Origin: Sulfidibacter corallicola
Lineage (GTDB): Bacteria; Acidobacteriota; Holophagae; Acanthopleuribacterales; Acanthopleuribacteraceae
Length of the DNA: 64,000 bases
Assembly: GCF_017498545.1 (NCBI RefSeq)
Contig: NZ_CP071793.1
Coordinates: 9,852,256-9,916,255, forward strand
Reading direction: 5' to 3'
Below are positions 28,486 through 36,762 of the stretch, in pieces; positions within the stretch are counted from its first letter, which is position 1; every line of letters starts with the position of its first letter. The position numbers were made by a program, and so were the translations under genes. The notes below the pieces were generated by a model. It saw only the letters and a program-made list of their open reading frames with translations. It ran no database searches and was not told the DNA's origin.

Positions 28486-31400
28486 ATGAACGCCACCCTC
28501 CCCTCCTTTTCCCCAAGTCAAGCGGAAGCACTGGCGGCCCGACATTACCGCCTCGAAGGGACCGCGACCCGTCTCGTGAGCTACGCCGATCAAAATTTCC
28601 TGATGCGCGACGCACAGGACGCCAAGACCGTCCTGAAAGTCTCGGCGGGCGACCAGGAACGCCGCGAATTGGATTTTCAACACCGAATGCTCGACCACCT
28701 GGCGCGCGAGGCGCCGGATCTGCAAGTCCCGCGACTGGTGCCCAGCCAGGAAGGCGAGGACCTGGTTCTCGTCCAGGGCGATGTCGGCGGTGCCTACTGG
28801 ATGCGGCTGGTCACCTTTCTGCCCGGCCGCCTGATGGCCGACGTCGAACCCAAGAACCCCGCCTTGTTCACCAATCTGGGCCGCTTCTTCGGCCGAATGG
28901 ACAAGGCCCTGGAGCCCTTCCGCCACGAAGCGATGCACCGCGAGCTGGCGTGGGACCTGGCGCGGGGCGAGACCACCTGTTCGGCGGGCCTGGACTACCT
29001 CACCGATCCCGAACGGCGCGCCCTGATCGAAAACCACCTGGCCCGGTATCGCAGCCAAACGGCGCCGTTCCTCCCCCACCTGCGCCGCAGCGTCATTCAC
29101 AACGACGGCAACGACCACAACCTGCTGGTCGACGGCGATCTCATCATCGGGGTCATCGATTTCGGCGATGCGGTGTTCAGCCACACGGTCAACGAGCTGG
29201 CGATCGTCTGTGCCTACGCGATGCTCGGTCACGAGGATCCGCTGAAAACGGCGGCGCTGGTCGTGGGCGGCTACCACCAGGCCCATCCGTTGACCGACCT
29301 GGAACTGCGGGTCCTGTTCGACCTGATCCTCCTGCGCTTCTGCACCAGCCTGTGCCAATCGGCGCGCTCGCTGGCCGCCAACCCCGAGAACACCTATTTG
29401 GGGGTTCACGCCGAGCCGATGTGGCAATCCCTGGCCGAACTCGCCACGATCCCCCCCGGTCTGGCCGAAGCGCGCTTTCGCCACGCCTGCGGGCTGGAGC
29501 CCTGCCCCCTGAACCACCGCATCGTCGCGCGGCTGGCACAACGCGCCGGCAGCTTCGCCCCGGTACTGGGTGACGGGCTCGACGCGGCCCCCCGCACGGT
29601 CTTCGACCTGCGCCATCGCGGCACCGATTACGGCAGCGCCGAGGACCGTGTCGATACGGAGCGGTTCAGCCGCTTTCTGTTCGACCTCATGGCGATGCGC
29701 GGCACGCCGGTCGGCCTGGGCCGCTACAACGAGGACCGCGACCTCTACTGCGATCCCGATTACGACGTCCGCAATTCCGCCCGCCGGACGGTCCACCTGG
29801 GCGTGGACCTGTACGTGGCACCGGGGCGCACGGTGACCGCGCCGTTGGCGGGAACCGTTCATTCCTTGCGGGACAACGCGGCCCCCGGCGATTACGGACC
29901 GACCCTGATTCTCGCGCACGATCTGGGCGAGGGCCTGACCTGTTACACCCTGTACGGCCATCTCCAACGCGAATCGCTGAACGGCGTGACGCCAGGCGAT
30001 GCGGTGGCCCAGGGCGATCCCATCGCGAAGGTGGGCGACCAGGACGAGAACGGGAGCTGGCCACCCCATCTGCATTTTCAGGTCCTTTGCGACCCGTTCG
30101 ATTACGAAGGCGACTATCCGGGCATCGCGCGGGTCGACCAGCGCGACATCTGGCTCAGCCTGTGCCCCGATCCCAACCTGATTCTGGGACTTCCCGAATT
30201 GAGCACGCGCGATGCGCGGCCGGTGTCGGAGGCCATCCTGGCCAAACGACGCGCCCAAGTGGGTTACAACCTGAGTATCAGCTACCGCAAGCCGCTGCAC
30301 ATCGTGAAGGGTGAAGGGACCTGGCTGTTCGATGCCGACGGTCGCCGCTACCTGGACATGGTCAACAACGTCTGCCACGTGGGCCACTGTCATCCGCACG
30401 TGGTCGCCGCGGCGCAACGCCAGATCGCGACCCTGAACACCAACACGCGCTACCTGCACCAGAACCTGGTGGCCTACGCGGAGCGGTTGACGGCGACCTT
30501 GCCCGACCCGCTTTCGGTCTGCTTCTTCACCTGCACCGGTTCGGAGGCCAACGACCTGGCCCTGCGCCTGGCGCGCACTCACACGGGCGGTCGCGAGGTC
30601 TTGATCGTGGATGCCGCCTACCACGGGCACACCAACGCACTGATCGAGATGAGCCCCTACAAGTACGAGGGCCCGGGCGGCTTCGACAAGGTGGGTCACA
30701 TCCACAAACTGCCGATGCCCGACGGCTATCGCGGCCCCATCAAGCACGACGACCCGAACTGCGGTCCGCGTTACGCGGCGTTCGCCGAGGCGATGCTGCA
30801 CGACATGCGCGAACGGGGTGTGCAACCGGCCGGTGTGTTCACCGAGTCGCTGCTGGGCTGCGGCGGTCAGATCGTGCTGCCCCCCGGTTACCTGACCGAG
30901 CTGTACCGGCTGGTGCGCGCGGCGGGCGGCGTCTGTGTGGCGGACGAGGTCCAAGTAGGCTTCGGCCGCGTGGGCGAGCGGTTCTGGGGCTTCGAAACCC
31001 AGGACGTGGTGCCGGATATCGTGACGCTCGGGAAACCGATCGGCAACGGGCACCCGATGGCCGCGGTGGTCACCACGCCGGAAATCGCCGCCAGCTTCAA
31101 CAACGGTATGGAGTACTTCAATACCTTCGGCGGCAACCCGGTCAGTTGCGCGATCGGCATGGCGGTGCTGGACGTGATCGAGAACGAGGGCCTTCAGCGC
31201 TACGCGGCGGAGGTGGGCGGCTACCTCAAAGCGGGCCTCGAATCGCTGAAGACGCGCCACGGCTTGATCGGCGAGGTGCGCGGCAAGGGCCTGTTCCTCG
31301 GGGTCGAGCTGGTGCGCGACCACGAGACACTGGAGCCGGCCGACACGGAAGCCAGCCAGATCATCGAGGCGATGAAGGACCGGGGCGTGCTGTTGAGCAC

Positions 31401-31515
31401 GGACGGTCCGCTGCACAACGTGCTGAAGATCAAACCACCGCTGGCATTCGGCTACGCGGAGGCGGATCTGGCGCTCACCCACCTGGATGAGGTGTTGTCG
31501 AGTATGATCGGTTGA
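28486..31515 (+). CDS. Trifunctional fusion: APH-type kinase, M23 peptidase-like domain, class III aminotransferase/phospholyase
   Basis: 1009 residues. Residues ~25-320 are an aminoglycoside/choline-kinase-like domain with HNDGNDHN (H205 on) and IDFGD (D225), resembling hydroxylysine kinase. Residues ~430-540 are an M23 (LytM) domain with its zinc ligands intact: H437 and D441 in HLGVD, YGHL, and H528/H530 in HLHF. Residues ~590-1009 are a class III PLP-dependent enzyme with K850 in TLGKPIGNGHP and TCTGSEANDLA. Human homologues of the outer domains are hydroxylysine kinase and the ammoniophospholyases for phosphohydroxylysine and phosphoethanolamine. Phosphorylation followed by elimination of an amino alcohol is therefore the likely reaction. 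The role of the central M23 domain in a protein without a signal peptide is unclear. The gene stands alone between repeats. Confidence 0.92.
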   Translation: MNATLPSFSPSQAEALAARHYRLEGTATRLVSYADQNFLMRDAQDAKTVLKVSAGDQERRELDFQHRMLDHLAREAPDLQVPRLVPSQEGEDLVLVQGDVGGAYWMRLVTFLPGRLMADVEPKNPALFTNLGRFFGRMDKALEPFRHEAMHRELAWDLARGETTCSAGLDYLTDPERRALIENHLARYRSQTAPFLPHLRRSVIHNDGNDHNLLVDGDLIIGVIDFGDAVFSHTVNELAIVCAYAMLGHEDPLKTAALVVGGYHQAHPLTDLELRVLFDLILLRFCTSLCQSARSLAANPENTYLGVHAEPMWQSLAELATIPPGLAEARFRHACGLEPCPLNHRIVARLAQRAGSFAPVLGDGLDAAPRTVFDLRHRGTDYGSAEDRVDTERFSRFLFDLMAMRGTPVGLGRYNEDRDLYCDPDYDVRNSARRTVHLGVDLYVAPGRTVTAPLAGTVHSLRDNAAPGDYGPTLILAHDLGEGLTCYTLYGHLQRESLNGVTPGDAVAQGDPIAKVGDQDENGSWPPHLHFQVLCDPFDYEGDYPGIARVDQRDIWLSLCPDPNLILGLPELSTRDARPVSEAILAKRRAQVGYNLSISYRKPLHIVKGEGTWLFDADGRRYLDMVNNVCHVGHCHPHVVAAAQRQIATLNTNTRYLHQNLVAYAERLTATLPDPLSVCFFTCTGSEANDLALRLARTHTGGREVLIVDAAYHGHTNALIEMSPYKYEGPGGFDKVGHIHKLPMPDGYRGPIKHDDPNCGPRYAAFAEAMLHDMRERGVQPAGVFTESLLGCGGQIVLPPGYLTELYRLVRAAGGVCVADEVQVGFGRVGERFWGFETQDVVPDIVTLGKPIGNGHPMAAVVTTPEIAASFNNGMEYFNTFGGNPVSCAIGMAVLDVIENEGLQRYAAEVGGYLKAGLESLKTRHGLIGEVRGKGLFLGVELVRDHETLEPADTEASQIIEAMKDRGVLLSTDGPLHNVLKIKPPLAFGYAEADLALTHLDEVLSSMIG

Positions 31516-31868
31516 GGTAGTGTTTCATCCCTTGTGACGGTTACTGCGGTTTTCTACCACTGAGATCACGGAGGTCCTGGAGTATTACTGTATTTTTAAA
31601 AGTATATTGAGTTATATAGTCTTTTGTTCTCTGTTTTTCGCTTCCTTTTGTATCCTCGGTGGAACCGAGCAGAGTGAAGCCTCAGCCGGCAAACCAAGAG
31701 AAAGCAACATACATCTATAGAGTTAGGTCTCGGTCTAAACAACTAGACGCCAAACCCTCATAATAAAATAAACTCGCTCCTTGGTTAGACCATTGAGCGA
31801 GTTTTTAAAATACTTTTCCGTTCAGGTGCAAAGATCCATACCAAAATTACAGTAACAGATTCCTTATT
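31516..31868. other. AT-rich spacer with repeat fragment and terminator
   Basis: An ACCACTGAGATCACGGAGG-type repeat copy lies at about 31555-31585. The rest is AT-rich DNA of the same character as the two genes that follow. No frame is credible apart from the terminator listed separately. Confidence 0.5.
31771..31806 (-). terminator. Rho-independent terminator, probably bidirectional
   Basis: The stem AACTCGCTC/GAGCGAGTT has a 17-base loop, with T-rich sequence on both sides (TTTTT to the right, AAATAAAATA to the left). It lies just beyond the 3' end of the minus-strand gene at 31869. Confidence 0.7.
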
Positions 31869-32420
31869 TCAAAGCACCTGACTCCTCTTCTCAAGCTCAT
31901 CTCTTTTTTTCTTTTCGGTTTTCTTTTCCAAGTTTAGGTCAGAAATCGTTTGAACCAGTTTTCCATGATCGATTTTCCAAATTGATCCGTCGGCAAGTCG
32001 GGCTCGTTCTACGAAAACGACACCAACGAGCATGATTACAGTTTCATTCTGAGAGTCATCCCAAGTCATTTTTTCAGTGACTTGTTGACCCGAGCTCAGA
32101 AAGACCCATTTATCTCCATAATAACCAGAGATTAACTCACCAAAAGGATTGAATCCTAAAAGTTTAAGTCGATAAGCATGTATATCCGTCTTAGTTTTCA
32201 AGGAAAACTTGCCAATAAGCAGAGCCGATCGATCCGTGCATAGGATTCGATATTCAGCATCGACGATTTTAATTGGGCAATCTTCTGGATTAACAATAAA
32301 AAGCTTCCTAGTCATCTTGGAACCTTTGTTCCGAACGGGCCATGATTTAACTTCAAAACCGCCAACTGTCACTTCTCGCATTGGGTAACTAGCAACGACA
32401 AGGAATATCACAGCAATCAT
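31869..32420 (-). CDS. AT-rich hypothetical protein, probably exported, 183 aa
   Basis: Not recognised. The ATG at 32420 has GGAG seven bases upstream and gives an N-terminus MIAVIFLVVASYP that looks like a short signal peptide or membrane anchor; the frame is open to 32459. The mature part is beta-strand rich (KLFIVNPEDCPIKIVDAEYRIL, ETVIMLVGVVFVERARL) and ends in a charged helix (LNLEKKTEKKKRDELEKRS). Base composition is far more AT-rich than flanking genes, suggesting recent acquisition. It starts 28 bases after the stop of the upstream gene and is probably co-transcribed with it. Confidence 0.65.
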   Translation of the reverse strand: MIAVIFLVVASYPMREVTVGGFEVKSWPVRNKGSKMTRKLFIVNPEDCPIKIVDAEYRILCTDRSALLIGKFSLKTKTDIHAYRLKLLGFNPFGELISGYYGDKWVFLSSGQQVTEKMTWDDSQNETVIMLVGVVFVERARLADGSIWKIDHGKLVQTISDLNLEKKTEKKKRDELEKRSQVL

Positions 32421-32448
32421 ATCTCTTCTCCAACACGCATCTGATTCT

Positions 32449-32799
32449 TCATTCAACAACTAGTTCACGGATTTTTTGAATAATATTTTGATATTCAACA
32501 ATTTCTTCACTGAATTGCTCAATTAATTTCATATCGTTCTGTTCACCCGGCGTTAAAACCATAGAAATGAGATCTCCGATTTTTGTACCCCTCTTGTAGA
32601 GACGAACCTGTTCATGCTGAAAGGAAGGTAAATCCATGGGAACATGGCCTAAGCCAATACCTGCAAGCGCATCACTTATTTCCTTTCGGATGCGTACGCC
32701 TAGTTTGGCCACGCCGTGGGCATTCCTGAGCTGCTCCATTGAAAACGTCTGAATATTTCCATTTTTTTCAACATCATTTTTGATTTTTTCCCAATTCAT
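32449..32799 (-). CDS. AT-rich hypothetical protein, small soluble, 116 aa
   Basis: Not recognised. AAGGAGA lies directly before an ATG at 32805 and seven bases before a second in-frame ATG at 32799; the second has correct spacing and is preferred. The product is helical and charged (MNWEKIKNDVEKNGNIQTFS), with no signal peptide. The segment MEQLRNAHGVAKLGVRIRKE could be a small helix-turn-helix-like stretch, but this is weak. It is first in a two-gene AT-rich cassette with the exported protein at 31869. Confidence 0.6.
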   Translation of the reverse strand: MNWEKIKNDVEKNGNIQTFSMEQLRNAHGVAKLGVRIRKEISDALAGIGLGHVPMDLPSFQHEQVRLYKRGTKIGDLISMVLTPGEQNDMKLIEQFSEEIVEYQNIIQKIRELVVE

Positions 32800-33574
32800 T
32801 TCCATTCTCCTTTTTCCACATCTAGTACTCTAATTCGGATCAACCAGGTCATTCAAATAATCAAAAAACTAATTTTTCTTAAGTATATCCACATACCTGA
32901 AATGGAGAATTGATCGTTTTGCGATCTTGCGGGCCTGGAATGGTTAAATCGTCTGCCATCGTGACTCCTCAATGAGTTGCTTTCTTGTCCCTAGAACCCT
33001 GCGGTTCTACTTCCCTATGCGAAAAAGCGGAAAACATTGAATCAACGCACTTCACTCCAATTCGTTCGGCACGCGCAAACACCAGGTACCTCGGCGCCCC
33101 CTCCGTATGAGGCGTGTCCCTCCAAAAACTCCATGCCGTTCTTCCCTTTTGGGGATACACCGTCTCCTCAGCCGTGTCGTGCCGCTCTCCGTGACCTCCG
33201 GGAACTCGGTGGTAAAAATAAACTTATGCCCAACCAACCCCGCACCGACGGAGCCCCCCTCAAAACGTTGTAAAATGTCACGTTTCTGCAATGTCTTGTA
33301 TCTAAAAACCGAGAGGTTGATCTTCTCCACATTTGTTCCAAATTTTCCGGATATCCTTCATCTCATAACGATGGGCATCAAACCCATCAGCCGCCGTTTT
33401 TCCCGCGGCTGCACGCACACCAGGCTCCGAAACCCGAGATCCTCTCCGGGCGCGATCTTTTCCCGTCCAATTCGGGTTTCCCCCAAAACACAAGCCCTCC
33501 GGTGCCGCGATCGTCGATCGTGGCGACCGGGCCAAGACGAACCTGCCCACTCGTGGGCGAAAGGATGAAAAACC
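32800..33574. other. Spacer between AT-rich cassette and chaperone gene
   Basis: The left half is AT-rich. At about 33175-33225 lies a CTCCGTGACCTCCGGGAACT-like copy of the third repeat family. The right half returns to high GC. Short frames exist but have unnatural composition. The ribosome site AAGGA for the chaperone is at 33561-33565. Confidence 0.5.
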
Positions 33575-34105
33575 ATGTGTGAACACCAGGATCGCGTCAA
33601 CCAATGGCTGTCGTCCTACAGCGGCGACGCCTTCGAAGCCCTTCGATTGGAAGAAGACGGCAGTTGCTCCCTCCATACCGATCAGGGTTTGGAATTGAGT
33701 CTCCACCTGCTGCCAGGCCATGTGGAACTCTATATCAACATCACCCTGAGCGCCTGTAACCTGGAGAACCGGGCCCAATTCTTCGAACAAGCCCTGACCC
33801 TCAACCACTACCAACATGACATGCACGGTGGCGCCATCGCCTTCGATCCCCAAACCTCGGAACTGGTGTTCAGCAGCACCATGACCATCGAAGGCGCCGA
33901 ATTCGATGACTTCGATCGTGAACTGATGTGCCGCATCGAGGTCGCCGTCCGCCTGCGCGAACACCTGCAATCCCAACAACAACGTGCCGCGCAACCGGCA
34001 CCGGTCTATGCCGATGGGGGCAACCAACCCGAGCGGATTTCGCCCGCCGGTGCGGCACCCACCTACGCCGAAAACAACCTCGCCTTCTTCATGAACATGG
34101 CCTGA
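33575..34105 (+). CDS. CesT-family type III secretion chaperone
   Basis: 176 residues, acidic, no signal peptide. The first ~130 residues match the CesT/SycE-type chaperone pattern. After a short helix comes a strand pair (EDGSCSLHTDQGLELSLHLL), then a helix (NRAQFFEQALTLNHYQ), then GGAIAFDPQTSELVFSSTMTI, the characteristic 'gg-l-d--t--l-l---' segment, and a final helix (FDRELMCRIEVAVRLREHL). Family members dimerise and keep one effector unfolded for delivery to the secretion ATPase. The tail from ~133 is Gln/Pro/Ala rich and not part of the fold. ATG at 33575 with AAGGA nine bases upstream. The next gene, 287 bases downstream on the same strand, is the natural client. No secretion apparatus gene is in the window. 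Confidence 0.78.
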   Translation: MCEHQDRVNQWLSSYSGDAFEALRLEEDGSCSLHTDQGLELSLHLLPGHVELYINITLSACNLENRAQFFEQALTLNHYQHDMHGGAIAFDPQTSELVFSSTMTIEGAEFDDFDRELMCRIEVAVRLREHLQSQQQRAAQPAPVYADGGNQPERISPAGAAPTYAENNLAFFMNMA

Positions 34106-34392
34106 GACACCGCAACCAGGCATCACTCCATCGACCGTTCCCGATCGGAGTTCGATCCCATACCCAGGAGGTTCCAACCCCAACATCCTTGCATGCCACG
34201 GAAACGGGTTTTGTACCGGCGACCGCCAGCGCCGGCCCACACCCGAGTGGAGCGATATCGTGTACGAACGCCCGCGTGCCACGACACGCATTTGGGCACC
34301 CCTCCCGATAGCTCCGCTGCGATTTCCTCTAGATGCTTCGACACCATGTCGGCCAGGTACACACATCGCTTCAACATGCAGGAGTGCACATT

Positions 34393-36720
34393 ATGTCAGT
34401 AAGTAGAAGACAATCGGTCGACGGTGCCTCGTCGGCCCAGCTATCGAGTGCCGCACAGAAAAAAGGCCGAGCCGGCTTAAACAAAGGCCAAAAGAAAGGG
34501 GGATCTCAACCCAAAGAACACGTAGAGGCTTCCGTGGCGAACGCAGTGCCAAAAAGGGGTGCAAAGCTCGCCAAAGCTCGCAAAAAGGGCGTCGATCCCA
34601 AAGCTTCGGCAAAAGGCGCAAAAGCCCCAAAGGGCAAAAGAGCCAAAGGTGCCAAAAAAGCGCCGATCCAGGTCCACAAAGAGCGCATCAACAAGCGCAT
34701 GCAGGTCGTTCAGTTCCGCGTCGACACGGTCAGCGAACAGGTCCTCGACAACAGCATCGACAGCCTGAGGAAAAAAGCGGATATCGTGTTCGACGCCTTT
34801 GCCGACCTCGTTCAGGACAACATGGTCGACAACCGCCCACACACCGTGAAGGTGTTCACCCTACCCGAATTCTTTTGGAGCAAGTTCGGCGACTTTTTGG
34901 ATGAAGATACCCAAACCCAGTTGCTCGACTACATTCAAGATAAAGCGCAAAACGAGATATTCGAGAACTCGGTATTTGTCCTGGGAACCATGGTCGTCCA
35001 GACCGCACCAAATGCCCTGAGCAAACTCGAACGAGCCGACATCCGCGAGATCGAACGCGAACTGGGTCTGGAAGACGACGCCTTGATCGAGGAATTCGAA
35101 AGCGCCACCACGCTTTCGGAAGAAGACTATGCGAGACCCGACAACCCCCAGCGAAAACAGTTGGCCATGGTGGGCCATGTCTTCAATGCCAAATTGAAGA
35201 ACCGCGATGCGTTCGACATGACCGCCGACGAAATGAAAGATGCCGAAATCGACCGCGGCGCCCTTCTCCAAGATTCCGCCAAAATGGTGAAGTTTTCACT
35301 GGAAAATCAGGTGGCGCTGACCAAGTCGTTCGGAATCCTGGCCAATGACCAGTTCACCAGGGCCGATTATCAGGCCTTCATCACCGCCGTGACCGATGAA
35401 AACGACGCCGAAGCGATACAGTTACTGACAAAAGCATTGTCACCGTTCGTCGAGGCCGGAGACGTCGCAAAATTCCAGAGGCAAGACCTCATGGCATTCA
35501 AGAAACTGTTCCAAGACGCCGGTACCTTTGCCAAACTCAAATCGAAGATCAAATTTTTCGGCAAACACGTGGCGCCATTCACCATGAGCGCCAGAGAAAA
35601 AAGTGACCACGCGCTGGGTGTGAAACGGGTGGATCAGGATCATCGCGATGCCCTGTCGGTCGATTACGACAACACCGACGTCAAAAACGTCCACAACCGG
35701 GCCTTGGTGATCGATGGTGGCAAGGAAGGCAAATTCAAGTTGATGGAAAAAGCGACCATGTCCGATATCGACATGCCCCACTACAATGAGGACGCCCACG
35801 AGGGAAGCGGATTCGACCGACACCTTAAAAAAGGGTTTCCCCATCACATGGCCAAATCGGGCCTGCTCGGTTCCCACCCCAATGAAGACCTGCCGCAAAC
35901 GTTGCAACGCTCGAAGTCGGCGAACATCACCCCGCAAGATTATCAATTCGATTCCGAAAAAACGGGCGTGAGCATCGGGGTCGCCATTTGCAAGGATTAC
36001 AGCAGTGAATGGTATTCGCAATTCGTGGACAGTGGCTTGAAAGCATCCCAGAAACCAGACCTCGGCGCCATAATTTCGGGTGGTGTCAAAGAATCGGACG
36101 TTCGGTCGAAATTCATCCGAAGCAGAAGCGCGGTCTCCATCAACGACGGTCACTCGGGCGATGCCGCCGTACGCGAGCTCAGCGGAAACAAGAAGTCCCT
36201 GAAACCCAAAGACGATTTCATCTTGAATCGCTCGGAAACAGGGTATGAGATCTTGATCAATACCGAAGCCCAACGACCCGAAAAGCTCCCCATCGGAAAA
36301 GTCCAAGGGTATTCGGTGGAAGTGGGTTTCACCATGCACTTGGAGGATGGCGCGGCCTCGGATGACGAGTCCTACACCGAGGAAACCAACAGCGGCACCG
36401 TCAGTCTGCTCATGGAACAGATCAAACCCCTACAGGCGCAAATCGCCGCAATCGATGAAAAACAAAAAGCCATCGGAGACCTGGTTCACGACCTCAATAC
36501 GCGCAGGGAGCCGGCTCTAGCCGAAATCAACCAAAACCAGGGGTTACTCCTTGACGTCAATGGAGGCCAACCCTTTGAGTCCGTAGAAAAAGCCCGAAAG
36601 GGCCTCAATGCCTTTCGAGACAAACTCGAAAGCAGCAAACCCGAAGTCCAACTCCAAGATCTCATTGGCAAAGTCAACCATCTACTCAAACCGGAACGCC
36701 AATTCCAGGCCTTTGTATAA
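34393..36720 (+). CDS. Putative type III effector with divergent nitrilase-type (carbon-nitrogen hydrolase) domain
   Basis: 775 residues; ATG at 34393 with AGGAG eight bases upstream. Residues 1-98 are low-complexity and very Lys/Ala/Gly rich without a Sec signal, fitting a type III signal plus chaperone-binding or nucleic-acid-targeting tail. From ~103 the chain reads like a nitrilase: first strand KRMQVVQFRV, Glu in TLPEFFW (E159), strand NSVFVLGTMVV, then NRALVIDGG...GKFKLMEKAT with candidate Lys K449, then VSIGVAICKDY with candidate nucleophile C533. That would be the superfamily's Glu-Lys-Cys triad. About 230 mostly helical residues are inserted between the Glu and Lys blocks, and the Lys-Cys gap (84) is longer than usual. 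A coiled-coil-like tail spans ~675-775. Nitrilase fold is my reading of the motifs; effector status rests on the chaperone neighbour. Confidence 0.62.
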   Translation: MSVSRRQSVDGASSAQLSSAAQKKGRAGLNKGQKKGGSQPKEHVEASVANAVPKRGAKLAKARKKGVDPKASAKGAKAPKGKRAKGAKKAPIQVHKERINKRMQVVQFRVDTVSEQVLDNSIDSLRKKADIVFDAFADLVQDNMVDNRPHTVKVFTLPEFFWSKFGDFLDEDTQTQLLDYIQDKAQNEIFENSVFVLGTMVVQTAPNALSKLERADIREIERELGLEDDALIEEFESATTLSEEDYARPDNPQRKQLAMVGHVFNAKLKNRDAFDMTADEMKDAEIDRGALLQDSAKMVKFSLENQVALTKSFGILANDQFTRADYQAFITAVTDENDAEAIQLLTKALSPFVEAGDVAKFQRQDLMAFKKLFQDAGTFAKLKSKIKFFGKHVAPFTMSAREKSDHALGVKRVDQDHRDALSVDYDNTDVKNVHNRALVIDGGKEGKFKLMEKATMSDIDMPHYNEDAHEGSGFDRHLKKGFPHHMAKSGLLGSHPNEDLPQTLQRSKSANITPQDYQFDSEKTGVSIGVAICKDYSSEWYSQFVDSGLKASQKPDLGAIISGGVKESDVRSKFIRSRSAVSINDGHSGDAAVRELSGNKKSLKPKDDFILNRSETGYEILINTEAQRPEKLPIGKVQGYSVEVGFTMHLEDGAASDDESYTEETNSGTVSLLMEQIKPLQAQIAAIDEKQKAIGDLVHDLNTRREPALAEINQNQGLLLDVNGGQPFESVEKARKGLNAFRDKLESSKPEVQLQDLIGKVNHLLKPERQFQAFV

Positions 36721-36726
36721 GCACGA

Positions 36727-36759
36727 ACGGACCCGAAGCCCGCGCTTCGGGTCCGTTTT
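36727..36759 (+). terminator. Rho-independent terminator
   Basis: A 13-bp perfect stem (ACGGACCCGAAGC and its complement) with a 4-base loop is followed by TTTT. It lies 6 bases after the effector stop and directly before the convergent nrdB stop. Confidence 0.85.
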
Positions 36760-36762
36760 GCG

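Noticed and set aside
28288..31482. 1064-codon minus-strand frame opposite the aminotransferase fusion
   Set aside because: No motif, and it begins in repeat DNA; the plus strand encodes three clear domains.
33037..33273. 78-codon frame upstream of the chaperone as a small gene
   Set aside because: Part of it is a translated copy of the ACCACGGAG-type repeat; no ribosome site and unnatural composition.
34193..34402. 69-codon frame between chaperone and effector
   Set aside because: No ribosome site, Arg/Pro-rich composition, overlaps the well-supported effector start.
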